Source: Rhodeus uyekii (Eukaryota; Chordata; Actinopteri; Cypriniformes; Acheilognathidae). From it: DNA of 64,000 bases. The DNA is taken from contig JAWRVZ010000028.1 of NCBI GenBank assembly GCA_037043235.1, positions 1,043,001 through 1,107,000 of the forward strand, in the 5' to 3' direction. The position numbers and the translations under genes were made by a program. Shown piece after piece: positions 52,486 through 64,000 of this stretch. The notes beneath the pieces are model-generated. The model made no database searches. It saw only the letters and a program-made list of their open reading frames with translations, and was not told where the DNA came from. The first letter of the stretch is position 1, and each line of letters begins with the position of its first letter.

Positions 52486-52899
52486 AGGCCTTATGCTACT
52501 CAAACACAGCTTTAGACAACAGAAAACAAATTTGATTATATTTCGTATATATTTTCAGATACATTCATTCTTATAATACCTACTTATGTGAGGATTACAA
52601 AGCTGAATATGACTATAAAATGTGGAAAAACAAATAAACGATGACATGGACAACCGGGCCCATTAAAATGTTCAGTCTTTCTTCAAAACATGAAATGGTT
52701 TTTAAGACAGAATTTCACACACACAAAAACCTCCTATTTTACCTCCTAATTTCTTCATTTTAAACGTCCTTCATGAAGTATAAAGCATATTATAAAGTAC
52801 CACCTACTGGACTGGCATCATCTGAGCTCAAATTATTATTATTGCTGTTTTTTTAATACTTGATTTTTAATTATGAGGTTCATAATCCTCATTCAAAAA

Positions 52900-55800
52900 C
52901 TACACAGATCCAGCTTGACTGTTGATTTCATTGAGGACCACATCTTCATATGCTTCCCCTGACGTGATCAGACTGTCTTCCACTGGTGAGCCTGTAACAA
53001 AGTTAAAGAGTTAAACACATTCTTGACAAATATATTTGTACATTTCTTGCCAGTTTTTAGGACCGAACTGACCGATGCCATGGGATCGTACAGATTCATT
53101 GCTGCTCAAAGAACCATTGACCCACGGGACACTGTGGGTCCCTGAATAAGATGAATTTACTGTTATAATCGAAGTCTTCTTATTGCTGGTGTGTGTGGCT
53201 GTCCGACTCCATTCTGGAGAAAAAACATTTGAGAGGTAAAATGAAGATGCACATAAAATATCTAATTAGGGTAATATGCAGGTTTTAGTTTGGATAAAGA
53301 TATACCAGAATTTTCAGCCAAGCGTAACTTGCCACAGCACAAGTACATTCTCCACTGTTTACGGACGTTTTCCTTCATAGCGCAGTGGAAAACAAAAATA
53401 AAAAATCCTGAGAGAAAAAAAAGACCTCCTTCCATTAAATGCTCAAGGTAATTGAATTATTACACTGAAAAAGTATACTTTGAACTGTATTATACTGACT
53501 TTTTACATGAAAACAAATTACAGTGGAGTTCACTTATCTCGACTCACGGTTAACTCGCCAATCCTTTATGTCAACGTTTTTGAAGTGGAACCGCCAAACT
53601 CCCTATTTGTCTTAGCATTTTCGATTCCTTAATGTCGCCGAACATTAATATCTTGAGCAAATATCTCGGACAAATTCTCCACTTCACATGGTTATCTCGT
53701 GAGTCATGAGCGTACCTAGTTCACTGCGCATGCGCTGAGTTTGCGTTGCACGTGGATCGCGGTCCTGGTCGCTCTGTCAGTGACGCTTTACTCACAGCGC
53801 CGCGCAGGACTCACTGAAGTGAAAGCACGTTCACGTTCTTACGAGAGCTGCCGTGGGTCCACCCCAATCCCAAAGCTTCATCCGCTTCTGTGTGTAAAGC
53901 CTGCCTTCTCTGTTTTGATTGGTCTTCTCAAATATTTTGACATTTTATGAGGCTTAGATGAACACGAGCACACACACACACACACACACATCCTGCTTTT
54001 GTTCTGAAGTGCACTCTGCTCAGCGGGAGCACGGTTACTAAAAGACGAGACGAAGCTGAATTTGTTGAGAAAGCACATTAGACAGGCAGATCGCAAGAAA
54101 GTATGCAATCTAGTACAGCGTGATGACCTCACGAATATGTTATGACTGTTTACGCTGTGAGCGAAATTGTGTTTGCAATGTTGGAGAATATAATTAAAGG
54201 TTTGTATCGAGAATCGAAGGTGTTTTTTATTGTATACTGGTAAATCTCTGCTGTTAGTTGGTGCACATTTGCCTTTTGTTGTTAGCAAACACATACAGTG
54301 TATGTACATTTTTATAGCATGCCGATCACTTCATCAAATAAATAGATATATTGGCTGTTGGTTATCTCGATAAACTGTTATCTCGATGCTTTTTTGCAAC
54401 CCCCGAACGGTCGAGATAACTGTATTCCACTGTATATAATACTGTTTCTCACCCTGAAGGGAATTTAAGATGGTAAACAGGTACATGAAGGCCAAATTGA
54501 CTGGTCCCCAAGCGAAGAAGGCGAAGCCCCATGTGAGCCCCAGCAGGAAAGTGAGACCCGCGATGCTACGAAGGTCCTGCAAGCTGCTGCGGTACTGATT
54601 ATTGTGAGGGTTTTGCCGCTTGATTCGTCTCAGATGGACCATCACCACCACAAACATGGCCAGGTTCAACACAAATATGATGCAGAAGTATGCCACAACG
54701 GATACATAGAATGCTATTTGATTCTTCAGCCAACAACTGTAAGAAAGGAATACAGAAACATCAAGAGCAACGACATAATGAAAACTGATGCCTTAAAATG
54801 ATGCGAAATACTTACAAATCATCTGTAGTGCCATCAGAAAACTTCCCGTAAGTTGTGAGGCCATAGTTATCTTTGTTTACTGAAATCACGATAATGACAA
54901 CAACCAAAGGGACTCCTGGAATAGTAGAATCACAGATTTAATCTCAGCAATCATCTACAGCAAGAAACCGCAAGGCTGATTTAGTAGCTGAACTCACCCC
55001 AGCCTGTCAGAGCAAACTTCAGCATGTATTTGGACATGTAGCTGTTGAAGACTTTGACTATGGCCAGGTACATATGCAGAGCCTCCAACCCCATCCAGGT
55101 GAAGGACACCAACAGGAAGTAATGCAGGAAGAATGCTGTAGAAATGCACAGACCTACTGCATTTTGGTACAACGCTAGCCATGAGTCCAACAAGAATACC
55201 AGGTTCAGGAACAGCAGGCTGAAACACAATTGAATCAAGATCTTCGAAGGGATGTCCCGGCGTAGTTTCCTGAAGTTGAACAGGAGAATTGGGTAAATAA
55301 ATGCTTCTTTGGGAAGGAGAGATGGAAGTACATTTTTTTTAAATCAGATTTAGTCAGAAGTATCATAGTGGTTTTTGAAGGACCGATTGTGATTGATCAA
55401 ATTTTAGGGCTTACAGTATATTTACTGAGGAAGAGGATGTTACTCACTCAAATGCGAGGTAAGTGAGCAGAGTAACTGAGAGAAAGATGGCGGACAACCC
55501 ACATCCGATGTAAGTTATGAAGGTAAGGATTGTGGCCTGTAGACGGTCAGTTGTGCCTGTCTGGCTAATATCCTTTGAAAAGAAGTTCCAAAAAGATTAA
55601 TGAAAGCATTATCTGACAAACAAAGAGATTTGTAATGCATACCTAATTCAGGTCTCAATAATAGGGATGGTCCAATTTGGGGGTTTTGGACCAGTTAACA
55701 GTATATAAAAACACAGTTTAATAAAAATGTATTATTTGAGTAAATAGTTATTATTTGCAAACTGTTATTTTAGATTTGTATTATTATTAATATTGATATC

Positions 55801-58800
55801 CTATTTATTTAAAGAATACTGATTTTTTTCAATTATGGCTTCCAGAGAAATATCTGGATATTCTATAATAATATAATAACTTCTTTAGACCCGTTTTCAA
55901 CATTGATAATAAGAAGAAATGTTTCGGCTTAGTAGATTTCTGAAGGATCATGTGACACGGAAGACTGAAGTAATAGTGCTAAAAATTCTGCTTTGTCATC
56001 ACAAGAATAAATTATATTTTAAAACAGAAAAAGAGTTAAATTGTTTTGCTAAATAAATGCATCCTTGGTAAGCATACACGGCTTCTTTTAAAAACATCTT
56101 ACCAAACTGTACTGTATAAAGATCTGTAAGTATATAAAATGTAAAAAAAAAAAAAAAAAAAAGTAATAGCCAATTTTTCATTAATGTTTGTGAAAATGTT
56201 CTGATAAAAATAATAATAATATAAGTCCGTGATAATAATATAATAATAATAATTGTTTAAGTCCGTGGTTATATCTCTCGGTTTGATTATACTCATATTA
56301 ATTGGAGCCGTTATAAACTTCTGAAGAGGATAGATGTGTGGACATTTCTAGGAACAATCCACACACTGACATACTTACCATCAGCACAGCAAAGCTGGTT
56401 AGGTGATTGCAGCTGCAGATGGTTTCGTTTTCGGTACTGCTGTTCTTGACATTGCAGCCTTTGGGATTCCAGCCTCCAGAACCATCTAGAAAATCCAAAA
56501 CACATAGGAATTACAAGACATTCAGTAAAAAATGAAACAGTCAGGCTTAATAACAGTTTTTTAGAAATACTGGGAGGTGTATGATCTTACTGTTTTGGTC
56601 AAAGTCCCAGAAAACACAGGAAGCTTTATAATTCCCCTGTAGAAGAGAAGTTAAGAGATAGATCAGACAGGTTTCAGCTGGCAGTGACATATGATGCACA
56701 ATTAATATGTGAGCACACACACCGCAACGGGTTGTTTATTCTTCAGAGTAAACTCAACGTTCTCCCTCAGGTTTCTGATTGACAGGTTAGCCACACTAGT
56801 GCCCAGAATGTGGCTGTTCAGTTTTTGTTGAGTCAGGTTATCCTGTAGATGCATAAAAAAACAGAATAAACGGAAGAAAAGAGGCAGAATCAAATCTGAT
56901 ATCAGCTTTATTTCTGAAAAGGTTTTCTGGTCAGGCTGGGGTGTCTTTTATGGTGATTTGCTATCCTTTTTGAAGCTTAAATGCATATTGATTGAATGTA
57001 AAAAGCATGAAAGTTATAAGAGTGAATGAATTTTCAAATGACAGCATTTTCATTTTTCTTTGAAATGTTCTATTAATCTGAGAGCAACTGATTAATCAAA
57101 AGGTATTGTGCAAAATGCTAATCTTGTTCTTGATGTCTGATGATGCTGCATCTTTAAAAATATAAAAATGAACCATGAGCCCTTGAAGACACTGTGGGAA
57201 CGCTCTACGTGATTGCATCATGAAGTACATGTGAAATCGAACCAATAGTGTGAAAGGAGGTCAGAGGCGGGTGATTAAACTATAAAAGCCATACCAAACA
57301 AAAAGGCGGCAGCTTCTGTGTCTTCAGTAGTGCTCTGTAAAAAATTCAACTTGGAAAAAGTTGAAATGGCTAGTTTTGTCGGGTTGGTTAAGCAAAAATC
57401 CATGAAAATGTCAGCACAACTACGTTTGTCACGTCTGTGCTGCGTGTGCGATGCAGAGAGGCCAGGAGACATAGATCCGACTGAAAATACTTTATTGACT
57501 TAATGCGAACATAAACGGCACTCTCTTGGTGCAAAATTCGGAGAACTAGGAACACTTGGAAACACAGAAAGGAGGTACATCCACACACACGTAACTGCAC
57601 ATAACGTAAGTCAACAAGAGACTAAGACATGGGAACACAGGAGGGTATACAAACACGGGATTAGGAACAGCTGACGAGACTTGGGCAGTGATTAGACACA
57701 GACGGGAGTGTGCAGGACCTAGAAGATACATAAAGGAACCCGGATGTGACAGACGCGACAAGACAAGACTGTGACATTTTAATTCATGTAGTCAACCTAA
57801 CCCAAAGTTCTTTTCATAAATGTAAAAATATGAGTTCTGTGAACAGCGCATTGCAAGTTCATCCAAAAAAACATTATGCCAATTTATTAATTTGAGTTAA
57901 GTCAATCTCATTTAGGACTTTCCCTCCCATAGTGAAAAGCAAATAAAAGCAGAAATGATTGAATATTTAGAGGTTTAGTATACGTACTCAAAAATGACCC
58001 ATATAGTCAAACTCATGACTTCCTTTCTTCTTTATTACACAAGAGAAGAAAATGTAGCTCATATGATTTAATCCATGTCTTCTGAAGCAATACAATCAGA
58101 TGTCAAAATTTTTTCAAAGAATTAGGAGAAAAGGTGTAAGGTGTAACACCCAAAGGTGTATTGCTTCAATTCCTTGCGTCTCCTGAAAGAATTGGAGGTC
58201 TGCAAGCCTTGTTGGTGGCACTTCGAGCCTGAATTTGCACCTGGCATAGTAAAGGTTTCCTCGACCCTAGGCCAAGTTACATTACCACTAATGTGGCTAT
58301 CCACACGGTAGCGTTATAGTCCCAAGCATCTAAGGGGATTCTGAGCAAGTGAATAGTCAAGGCTATTTCACTTGCTTCTGGGTTGGCCGTGTGGCCTACC
58401 CCTTTGGCAACTTGAGCCTACTCAACTAGGAGTATGGCTGCTTCTAAAGCCCTCTTGTCAGGAGTCTCCCTTCAAGACGTTTGTAGTGCGGCAGGCTGGT
58501 CCTTACTGCATACATTTGTAAGGTTCTACAACCTAGAATTGGACTATACACCAGTAGTATATATGTAACCTTGGTTCCCTGAAGAGGGAATGAAATGCTG
58601 CATTACCCTGCCATATCTCGTGTCAGTAACTATATCAGCCTAACCGCGTTGAGACTAGCTGCTGCCACTTTGTTTGGTATGCCTCTTATAGTTTCCTGGT
58701 TCATGGCGTTACTCTGATGTCCTTTTCCACCATTGTTTTGATTTCACATATGCTTCATGACGCAATCACACAGAGCTTTTCCATTGAGTCTTAGATGCAG

Positions 58801-61800
58801 CGTTCAGTTCCCTTTTCAGGGAACCAAGGTTACTTATGTAACCAAGACTATTTACCTGAAAAAATGTGCTTCTCTGAAAGAAAGTGAACTGAACTCTTGA
58901 GGCTATCTTCTGTTGTTCTGGAGAGAGGTTCTCTGTCAGTGATGCAGGTAGCGTTATTTTTCCGATTGAGGAGGAACTTTCCACTGCCCTGACTTTTCTT
59001 TGAAATCCTTTTGTTACCTGTATAATCAGATATTTAAAAAGAAAACATGCACCAAATTTGAATCGTCATACTTCCTAAAACATCCAAACTATTAATGAAT
59101 TGCTTTGGACTTCAGTTGTCATTACCTCTGGGTTCAAAGGATCTACCATTGAGAATGATATTGCCCCAAAGTTGGTGCCATCAACTTTGGTCACAGCCAA
59201 AGCAAGTGAATCAAATACAATGTTCTCAGTCTGGTCCCGAATCACAAGTTTTAGAGCCAAATTATCCACAGCTTTGATTAATCTACAAAACACAATATTA
59301 TTTACATATAATATTTCAAGTTTAACAGTGTAAGACTATTTAGAACGCTTGTATTACACATGTATCTCACCGATTAGAGGAGCCAGCAAGATTGTTGTTT
59401 GGAGAGTCGTTTAACAAGTTGTTGATAACAGACAGCACTGTTCGGCCCACCTCCAGACTAATATTGGGTGCAGAAAGAAGATTCTCTAGCTGGTTGACCA
59501 GCTGGTTCACCTCAGTTGAGTTTAAAGATGCCACATTCTGTGTTTGATTCAGAAGATCACTAGCCACTGAGTCTGGACTTTTAGTTGTTGCTTCTGAAAA
59601 ATAAAAATCTTAAATAAGCTGTTGTTATAGATACACATACTGTGGCCTCTAAACCTATTTGGACTCTTTTATTGCACTGGATACAAAATATCAAGTAGCA
59701 TCTGCAAACAAAACCCTGCTAAAATCAATAACTTATTATTTTGGGGTAAACTATCCCTTTTACGTGTGTCTGAAGTGAATCTAGAAAAAAATCACTTATT
59801 TTTGGAATGTCAAGTCAAGAAAATAGAGTCAGTTTTGAAATGCTGAGTCAAGTAACAGTCAAACCTGAAGTGGTTGCCATGGTAATGGAGGGTGTTGGTG
59901 GAACGGCGAGGCTTGTGGTGTCTGCAGCTGTGCTACTTCTAGTCGTTGTTGGAGCAATAGATGAAGCTGCTGTTGTTGAAGTGGAGCTGTTCTGAAGAGA
60001 GCTTGGAGATATGGCTGACAGAGCAGTTGTGGGAGCTGTACTGTTATTTGTGACAATGCTACTAATGGTAACATTTGTTGGCATGTTGTTTGGAATACTA
60101 ATTGGATTGATTGTTGTAGTTGAATTACTCGTATGTTCAGGAAAGAACTCTTTTACTGTGCCATTTGACTGTGTTGTGTTAAGGAGACTAACTGTTGTGA
60201 CGGGCTGTGAAGTGGAGTCAGTTGGCCCACTGGTAATATTTTCTTTTGTTAGAAGTGTCTGTGCTGTGTTTGTGATACCAAATTGTGTTGTACTAACTAC
60301 AGGGCTTACTGTTGTGTTAAATTCTGATGTGTTATTGGAGGGCAGTGTTGTGTTGATGCTGCTATTAACATTAGTCTCATTGACGTTGGTTACATTAGAT
60401 GGAATATCTGTTGTGTTAAATTCTGATGTGTTATTGGAGGCCAGTGTTGTGTTGATGCTGCGATTGACATTAGTCTCATTGACGTTGGTTACATTAGATG
60501 GAATATCTGTTGTGTTAAATTCTGATGTGTTATTGGAGGCCAGCGTTGTGTTGATGCTGCGATTGGCATTAGTCTCATTGACATTGGTTACATTAGATGG
60601 AATATCTGTTGTGTTAAATTCTGATGTGTTATTGGAGGCCAGCGTTGTGTTGATGCTGCGATTGACATTAGTCTCATTGACATTGGTTACATTAGATGGA
60701 ATATCTGTTGTGTTAAATTCTGATGTGTTATTGGAGGGCAGCGTTGTGTTGATGCTGCGATTGGCATTAGTCTCATTGACGTTGGTTACATTAGATGGAA
60801 TATCTGTTGTGTTAAATTCTGATGTGTTATTGGAGGCCAGCGTTGTGTTGATGCTGCGATTGACATTAGTCTCATTGACATTGGTTACATTAGATGGAAT
60901 ATCTGTTGTGTTAAATTCTGATGTGTTATTGGAGGGCAGCGTTGTGTTGATGCTGCGATTGGCATTAGTCTCATTGACGTTGGTTACATTAGATGGAATA
61001 TCTGTTGTGTTAAATTCTGATGTGTTATTGGAGGCCACCGTTGTGTTGATGCTGCGATTGGCATTAGTCTCATTGACGTTGGTTACATTAGATGGAATAT
61101 CTGTTGTGTTAAATTCTGATGTGTTATTGGAGGGCAGTGTTGTGTTGATGCTGCTATTAACATTAGTCTCATTGACGTTGGTTACATTAGATGGAATATC
61201 TGTTGTGTTAAATTCTGATGTGTTATTGGAGGCCAGTGTTGTGTTGATGTTATGATTGGCATTAGTCTCATTGACGTTGGTTACATTAGATGGAATATCT
61301 GTTGTGTTAAATTCTGATGTATTATTGGAGGCCACCGTTGTGTTGATGCTGCGATTGGCATTAGTCTCATTGACGTTGGTTACATTAGATGGAATATCTG
61401 TTGTGTTAAATTCTGATGTGTTATTGGAGGCCAGCGTTGTGTTGATGCTGCGATTGGCATTAGTCCCATTGACGTTGGTTACATTAGATGGAATATCTGT
61501 TGTGTTAAATTCTGATGTGTTATTGGAGGCCAGCGTTGTGTTGATGCTGCGATTGGCATTAGTCTCATTGACATTGGTTACATTTGATGGAATATCTGTT
61601 GTGTTAAATTCTGATGTGTTATTGGAGGCCAGCGTTGTGTTGATGTTATGATTGACATTAGTCCCATTGAAGTTGGTCTCCAGTGTAGAATTATGCAGAA
61701 GTTGTGTTGTGTCAAATGGAATGGCGGTTGTATTTAATTCAGTTGTATTGTCAAGAGCTTGAGTTGTGCTTGATACATTTATATTCTTTGGTGATTCTGT

Positions 61801-64000
61801 TGTGTGTAATGGGATTGTATTATTTGTTTTTTTTGTAATTGTGGTGGTATGTTGTTCTGTGTTTAATGGGGGTGTTGTTGCATTTAGTTGTAATGTGATT
61901 TGTGATGAATTTATAAAGTTAAATAGTGTTGTATTTGGTGGAAAGGTTGTGGTGGTGAACTCTGCACCAGAGAGTTGAGAACTACTTGTGTAAGACTGGC
62001 TTGCATTTTTAGTAGTGAGTGTTGTTTGATTTTGTGCAGTTAAGTTGAGTGGTATGACAGTTGTAAAAAATGGCATTGTTGTTGTATTAAGAGGAGTGTT
62101 GGATGTGTTGAGAGCTGTCATTGTTTCATCAATTGTTGTGACTGTCATAGCAGTTGTGTTAACTGATGTGACTGTTGTACTGACTAGAGGGATTGTTGCA
62201 TTGAGACTTGTGACAGTTAATCTGAGTGTTGTACTTGTATTAATGTGTGGTGTTGTTTTATCGAGTGTACTAAGTGTTGTATAGACTGGTGAGGTTGTTA
62301 CATTGAGTGTTGTATCTGTTGTACTGACCGTTGAGGTTGTTTCATTGTGTGTTGTATCTGTTGTACTGACCGGTGAGGTTGTTATATTGAGTGTTGTTTC
62401 GATTGATGTGGTTGTTAGATTGTGTGTTGTATCTATTGTATGGTCTGGTGAGGTAGACATATTGAGTGTCGGATCTCTCGTGCTAACTAGTGAGGTTGTT
62501 ATAGTGTGTGTTCTATCTGTTGTACTGACCGGTGAAGTTATATTGTATGGTGCACCTGATATACTGACCAGTGGGATTGTTACATTAAGTGTAGAATCTG
62601 TTGTTCTGACCATTGGGGTTGTTACATTGAGTGTTGTATCTGTTGTGTGGACCTGTGAGGCTGATATATTGAGTGTTGTTTCGACTGATGAGGTTGTTAG
62701 ATTGTGTGTTGTATCTGTTGTACTGACCGATGAAGTTATATTGTATGGTGTGCCTGATGTATTGACCTGTGGGGTTGTTACATTAAGTCTAGTATTTGTT
62801 GTACTGACCGGTGAGGTTGTTATATTGGGTGTCATATCTGTTGTTTTGACCAGTGAGCTTGTTATATTGTCTGTTGTTCTGACCATTGACGCTGTTATTT
62901 TCTGTGTTGTACCTGCTATACTGACCAGTGGGGTTGTTACATTGAGTGTTGTATCTGTTGTACTGACCGGTGAGGTTGTTATATTGTGTGTTGTATCTGT
63001 TGTGTGGACTGATATATTGGGTGTCATGTCTGTTGTTTTGACCATTGACGCTGTTATTTTGTGTGTTGTATCTGCTATGCTGACCAGTGGGGTTGTTACA
63101 TTGAGTGTTGTATCTGTTGTACTGACTGGTGAGGTTGTTATAGTGTGTGTTCTATCTGTTGTACTGACCGGTGAAGTTATATTGTGTGGTGTACCTGATG
63201 TACTGACCAGTGGGGTTGTTACATTGAGTGTTGTATCTGTTGTACTGACCGGTGAGGTTGTTATATTGTGTGTTGTATCTGTTGTGTGGACTGATATATT
63301 GGGTGTCATGTCTGTTGTTTTGACCATTGACGCTGTTATTTTGTGTGTTGTATCTGCTATGCTGACCAGTGGGGTTGTTACATTGAGTGTTGTATCTGTT
63401 GTACTGACTGGTGAGGTTGTTATAGTGTGTGTTCTATCTGTTGTACTGACCGGTGAAGTTATATTGTGTGGTGTACCTGATGTACTGACCAGTGGGGTTG
63501 TTACAATGAGTGTTGTATCTCTTGTGCTAACCGGTGAGGTTGTTATTTTGAGTGTTGTATCTCTTGTGCTAACTGGTGAGGGTGTTATTTTGTGTGTTGT
63601 ACCTGCTATACTGACCAGTGAGGTTGTTATATTGTGTGTTGTATCTGTTGTGTGGACCTGTGAGGCTGATATATTGAGCGTTGTTTCTGTTGTTTCGACT
63701 GATGAGGTTGTTAGATAGTGTGTTGTATCTATTGTATGGACTGGTGAGGTAGCCATATTGAGTGTTGTATCTCTTGTGCTAACTAGTGAGATTGTTATAT
63801 TGTTTTGTGTACTTGTTGTGCTGACTGTTGGGGTACTTATAATGTGTGTTGCATTTGTTGTACTGACCGGAGATGATGTTACATCGTTTTTTGTACCTGT
63901 TGTATGGATCTGTGAGATTGTTATATTGTGTGGTGTACCTGATGTATTGATCGGTTGAGTTGTTACAGCAAGTGTTGTTTGTGTTGTACTGACTATTGAG
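52900..64000 (-). CDS. adgrg2: ADGRG2-like adhesion GPCR with giant mucin-like stalk (5' end off window)
   Basis: Fourteen exons in transcript order: beyond 64000-59865, 59593-59371, 59282-59126, 59017-58856, 56842-56723, 56636-56591, 56485-56379, 55572-55448, 55269-54998, 54915-54816, 54736-54453, 53407-53306, 53213-53073 and 52991-52900. All join in phase, giving over 2,000 residues (human ADGRG2 about 1,017). The first visible exon is Thr/Asn-rich and repeated, followed by a GAIN domain. The proteolysis site is CSCNHLTSFAVLM, with cleavage expected between L and T. The seven-helix part contains HYFLLVSFTWMGLEA.HMYLA, LRSIAGLTFLLG.TWGFAFFAWGPV and then KENVRKQW..YLCCGKLRLAENS, which is almost ADGRG2. 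The tail ends with EAYEDVVLNEIN. The 7TM part points to ADGRG2, whereas a stalk this long is more like ADGRG4. Signal peptide and promoter are not in the window. Confidence 0.86.
53521..54432. mobile_element. Second pogo/Tigger-like element with TA duplication
   Basis: It begins CAGTGGAGTTCACTTATCTCG and ends CGAGATAACTGTATTCCACTG. Both sides have TA (53519-53520 and 54433-54434). The ends resemble, but differ from, those of the element at 49.28 kb, so this is another family. The 912-bp interior has a (CA)n tract at 53971 but no transposase. Its right end is 20 bases from the splice donor of the exon ending at 54453. Confidence 0.8.
55860..56080 (-). repeat. Inverse copy of the 12.9-kb interspersed repeat
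   Basis: TTTCTGAAGGATCATGTGACAC, then TTGTCATCACAAGAATAAATTA and AAATAAATGCATCCTTGG, match the inverse copy at 42.6-42.8 kb. It lies in an intron of the adhesion GPCR. Confidence 0.6.
57425..57778 (+). repeat. Dispersed repeat related in style to family A
   Basis: GTCACGTCTGTGCTGCGTG at the left and GACAAGACTGTGACATT at the right bracket a block with ACATCCACACAC and AACCCGGATGTGACA. The block shares words with 35.48-36.0 kb. It lies in the 2-kb intron of the adhesion GPCR between 56842 and 58856. Confidence 0.5.
58410..58845 (+). mobile_element. DIRS-like retrotransposon 3' remnant (tyrosine recombinase end)
   Basis: A plus-strand frame at about 58417-58566 reads AYSTRSMAASKALLSGVSLQDV and then CSAAGWSLLHTFVRFYNLE. 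This is the C-terminal signature of DIRS tyrosine recombinases, where HSTR is usual; here the His codon has become Tyr. Next come TATGTAACCTTGGTTCCCTG (58562-58581) and its inverse CAGGGAACCAAGGTTAC (58817-58833), inverted ends typical of these elements. It is a fragment, not active. Confidence 0.7.
60300..61660 (-). repeat. In-frame 99-bp coding tandem repeat (13 units)
   Basis: Thirteen near-identical 99-base units sit inside the mucin-like exon and encode a 33-residue motif: TTDIPSNVTNVNETNANRS, then INTTLASNNTSEFN. Variation is limited to a few positions (Ala/Val, Leu/Val, Ala/Pro, Glu/Gly). Each unit holds about seven overlapping N-x-S/T sequons. The unit keeps the frame, so copy number could change without disrupting the protein. 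Confidence 0.92.
62280..64000 (-). repeat. Thr-rich coding repeat field with a 282-bp higher-order duplication
   Basis: The exon encodes imperfect repeats of about 17 residues of the form VSTTDTTLNVTTPL. Two long blocks near 62.93-63.20 and 63.21-63.48 kb are almost identical and offset by 282 bases (94 codons); for example GATATATTGGGTGTCATGTC occurs at 63011 and 63293. The field runs off the right edge. Confidence 0.88.

Larger units (their letters stand above)
52131..52899. other. Convergent 3' region between gabrr3 and the adhesion GPCR gene
   Basis: The two stop codons are 769 bases apart and face each other. This holds both 3' untranslated regions and a SINE-like fragment at about 52.42-52.48 kb. 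I see no other gene. Confidence 0.55.

Noticed and set aside
60011..61651. Long plus-strand frames (414 and 131 codons) opposite the mucin exon
   Set aside because: They are the antisense of the 99-bp repeat, whose period is a multiple of three, so one open unit stays open throughout. The hydrophobic product resembles nothing, and splice and phase evidence supports the minus strand.
60300..61660. Regular repeats that could look like a CRISPR array
   Set aside because: The units are contiguous 99-mers with no unique spacers, coding, and in a vertebrate genome.
62303..63718. 471-codon plus-strand frame rich in Val and Ser
   Set aside because: It is the antisense shadow of the Thr-rich repeats. 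It has no recognisable domain.

Overview
This is a vertebrate nuclear genomic window. It has AT-rich intergenic DNA, short exons split by long introns with GT/AG borders, and many interspersed DNA transposons. The gene families and repeat types (Tc1, hAT and pogo MITEs, DIRS-like and SINE copies) point to a ray-finned fish, most likely a cyprinid; that assignment is inference. All exon models below were built by hand from splice sites, reading phase and remembered family sequences, not by alignment.

Layout from left to right: (1) The first coding exon of a PI-PLC X-domain protein (plcxd2-like) lies on the minus strand at about 0.93-1.03 kb, and the rest of that gene is off the left edge. (2) 1.1-4.6 kb is repeat-rich, with a complete hAT-type element bounded by perfect 8-bp duplications. 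(3) A complete four-exon SH2D1 (EAT-2/SAP) adaptor gene runs on the plus strand from 4.69 to 9.32 kb, with a decayed Tc1 transposon in an intron. (4) A complete 21-exon cip2a gene lies on the plus strand at 11.42-23.47 kb. (5) Two tandem HHLA2-like B7-family receptor genes lie on the minus strand at 25.6-28.7 kb and 32.4-37.7 kb. A retroviral pol remnant and a LINE fragment sit between them. (6) 38.8-40.7 kb is mostly transposon debris. (7) A complete nine-exon GABA-A rho subunit gene (gabrr3-like) lies on the plus strand at 42.08-52.13 kb. (8) An ADGRG2-like adhesion GPCR lies on the minus strand from 52.9 kb past the right edge. It has a very long mucin-like extracellular exon of more than 4.1 kb.

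Two immune components are neighbours here: an SH2D1-type adaptor, whose family binds cytoplasmic tails of SLAM receptors, and a pair of B7-like HHLA2 receptors. Nothing in the sequence shows that they interact. cip2a, hhla2, gabrr3 and plcxd2 all map to human 3q as I recall it, so most of the block looks like conserved synteny. The most striking sequence is the ADGRG2-like stalk: a 13-unit, 99-bp in-frame tandem repeat packed with N-glycosylation sequons, followed by a second Thr-rich repeat field with a 282-bp higher-order duplication.
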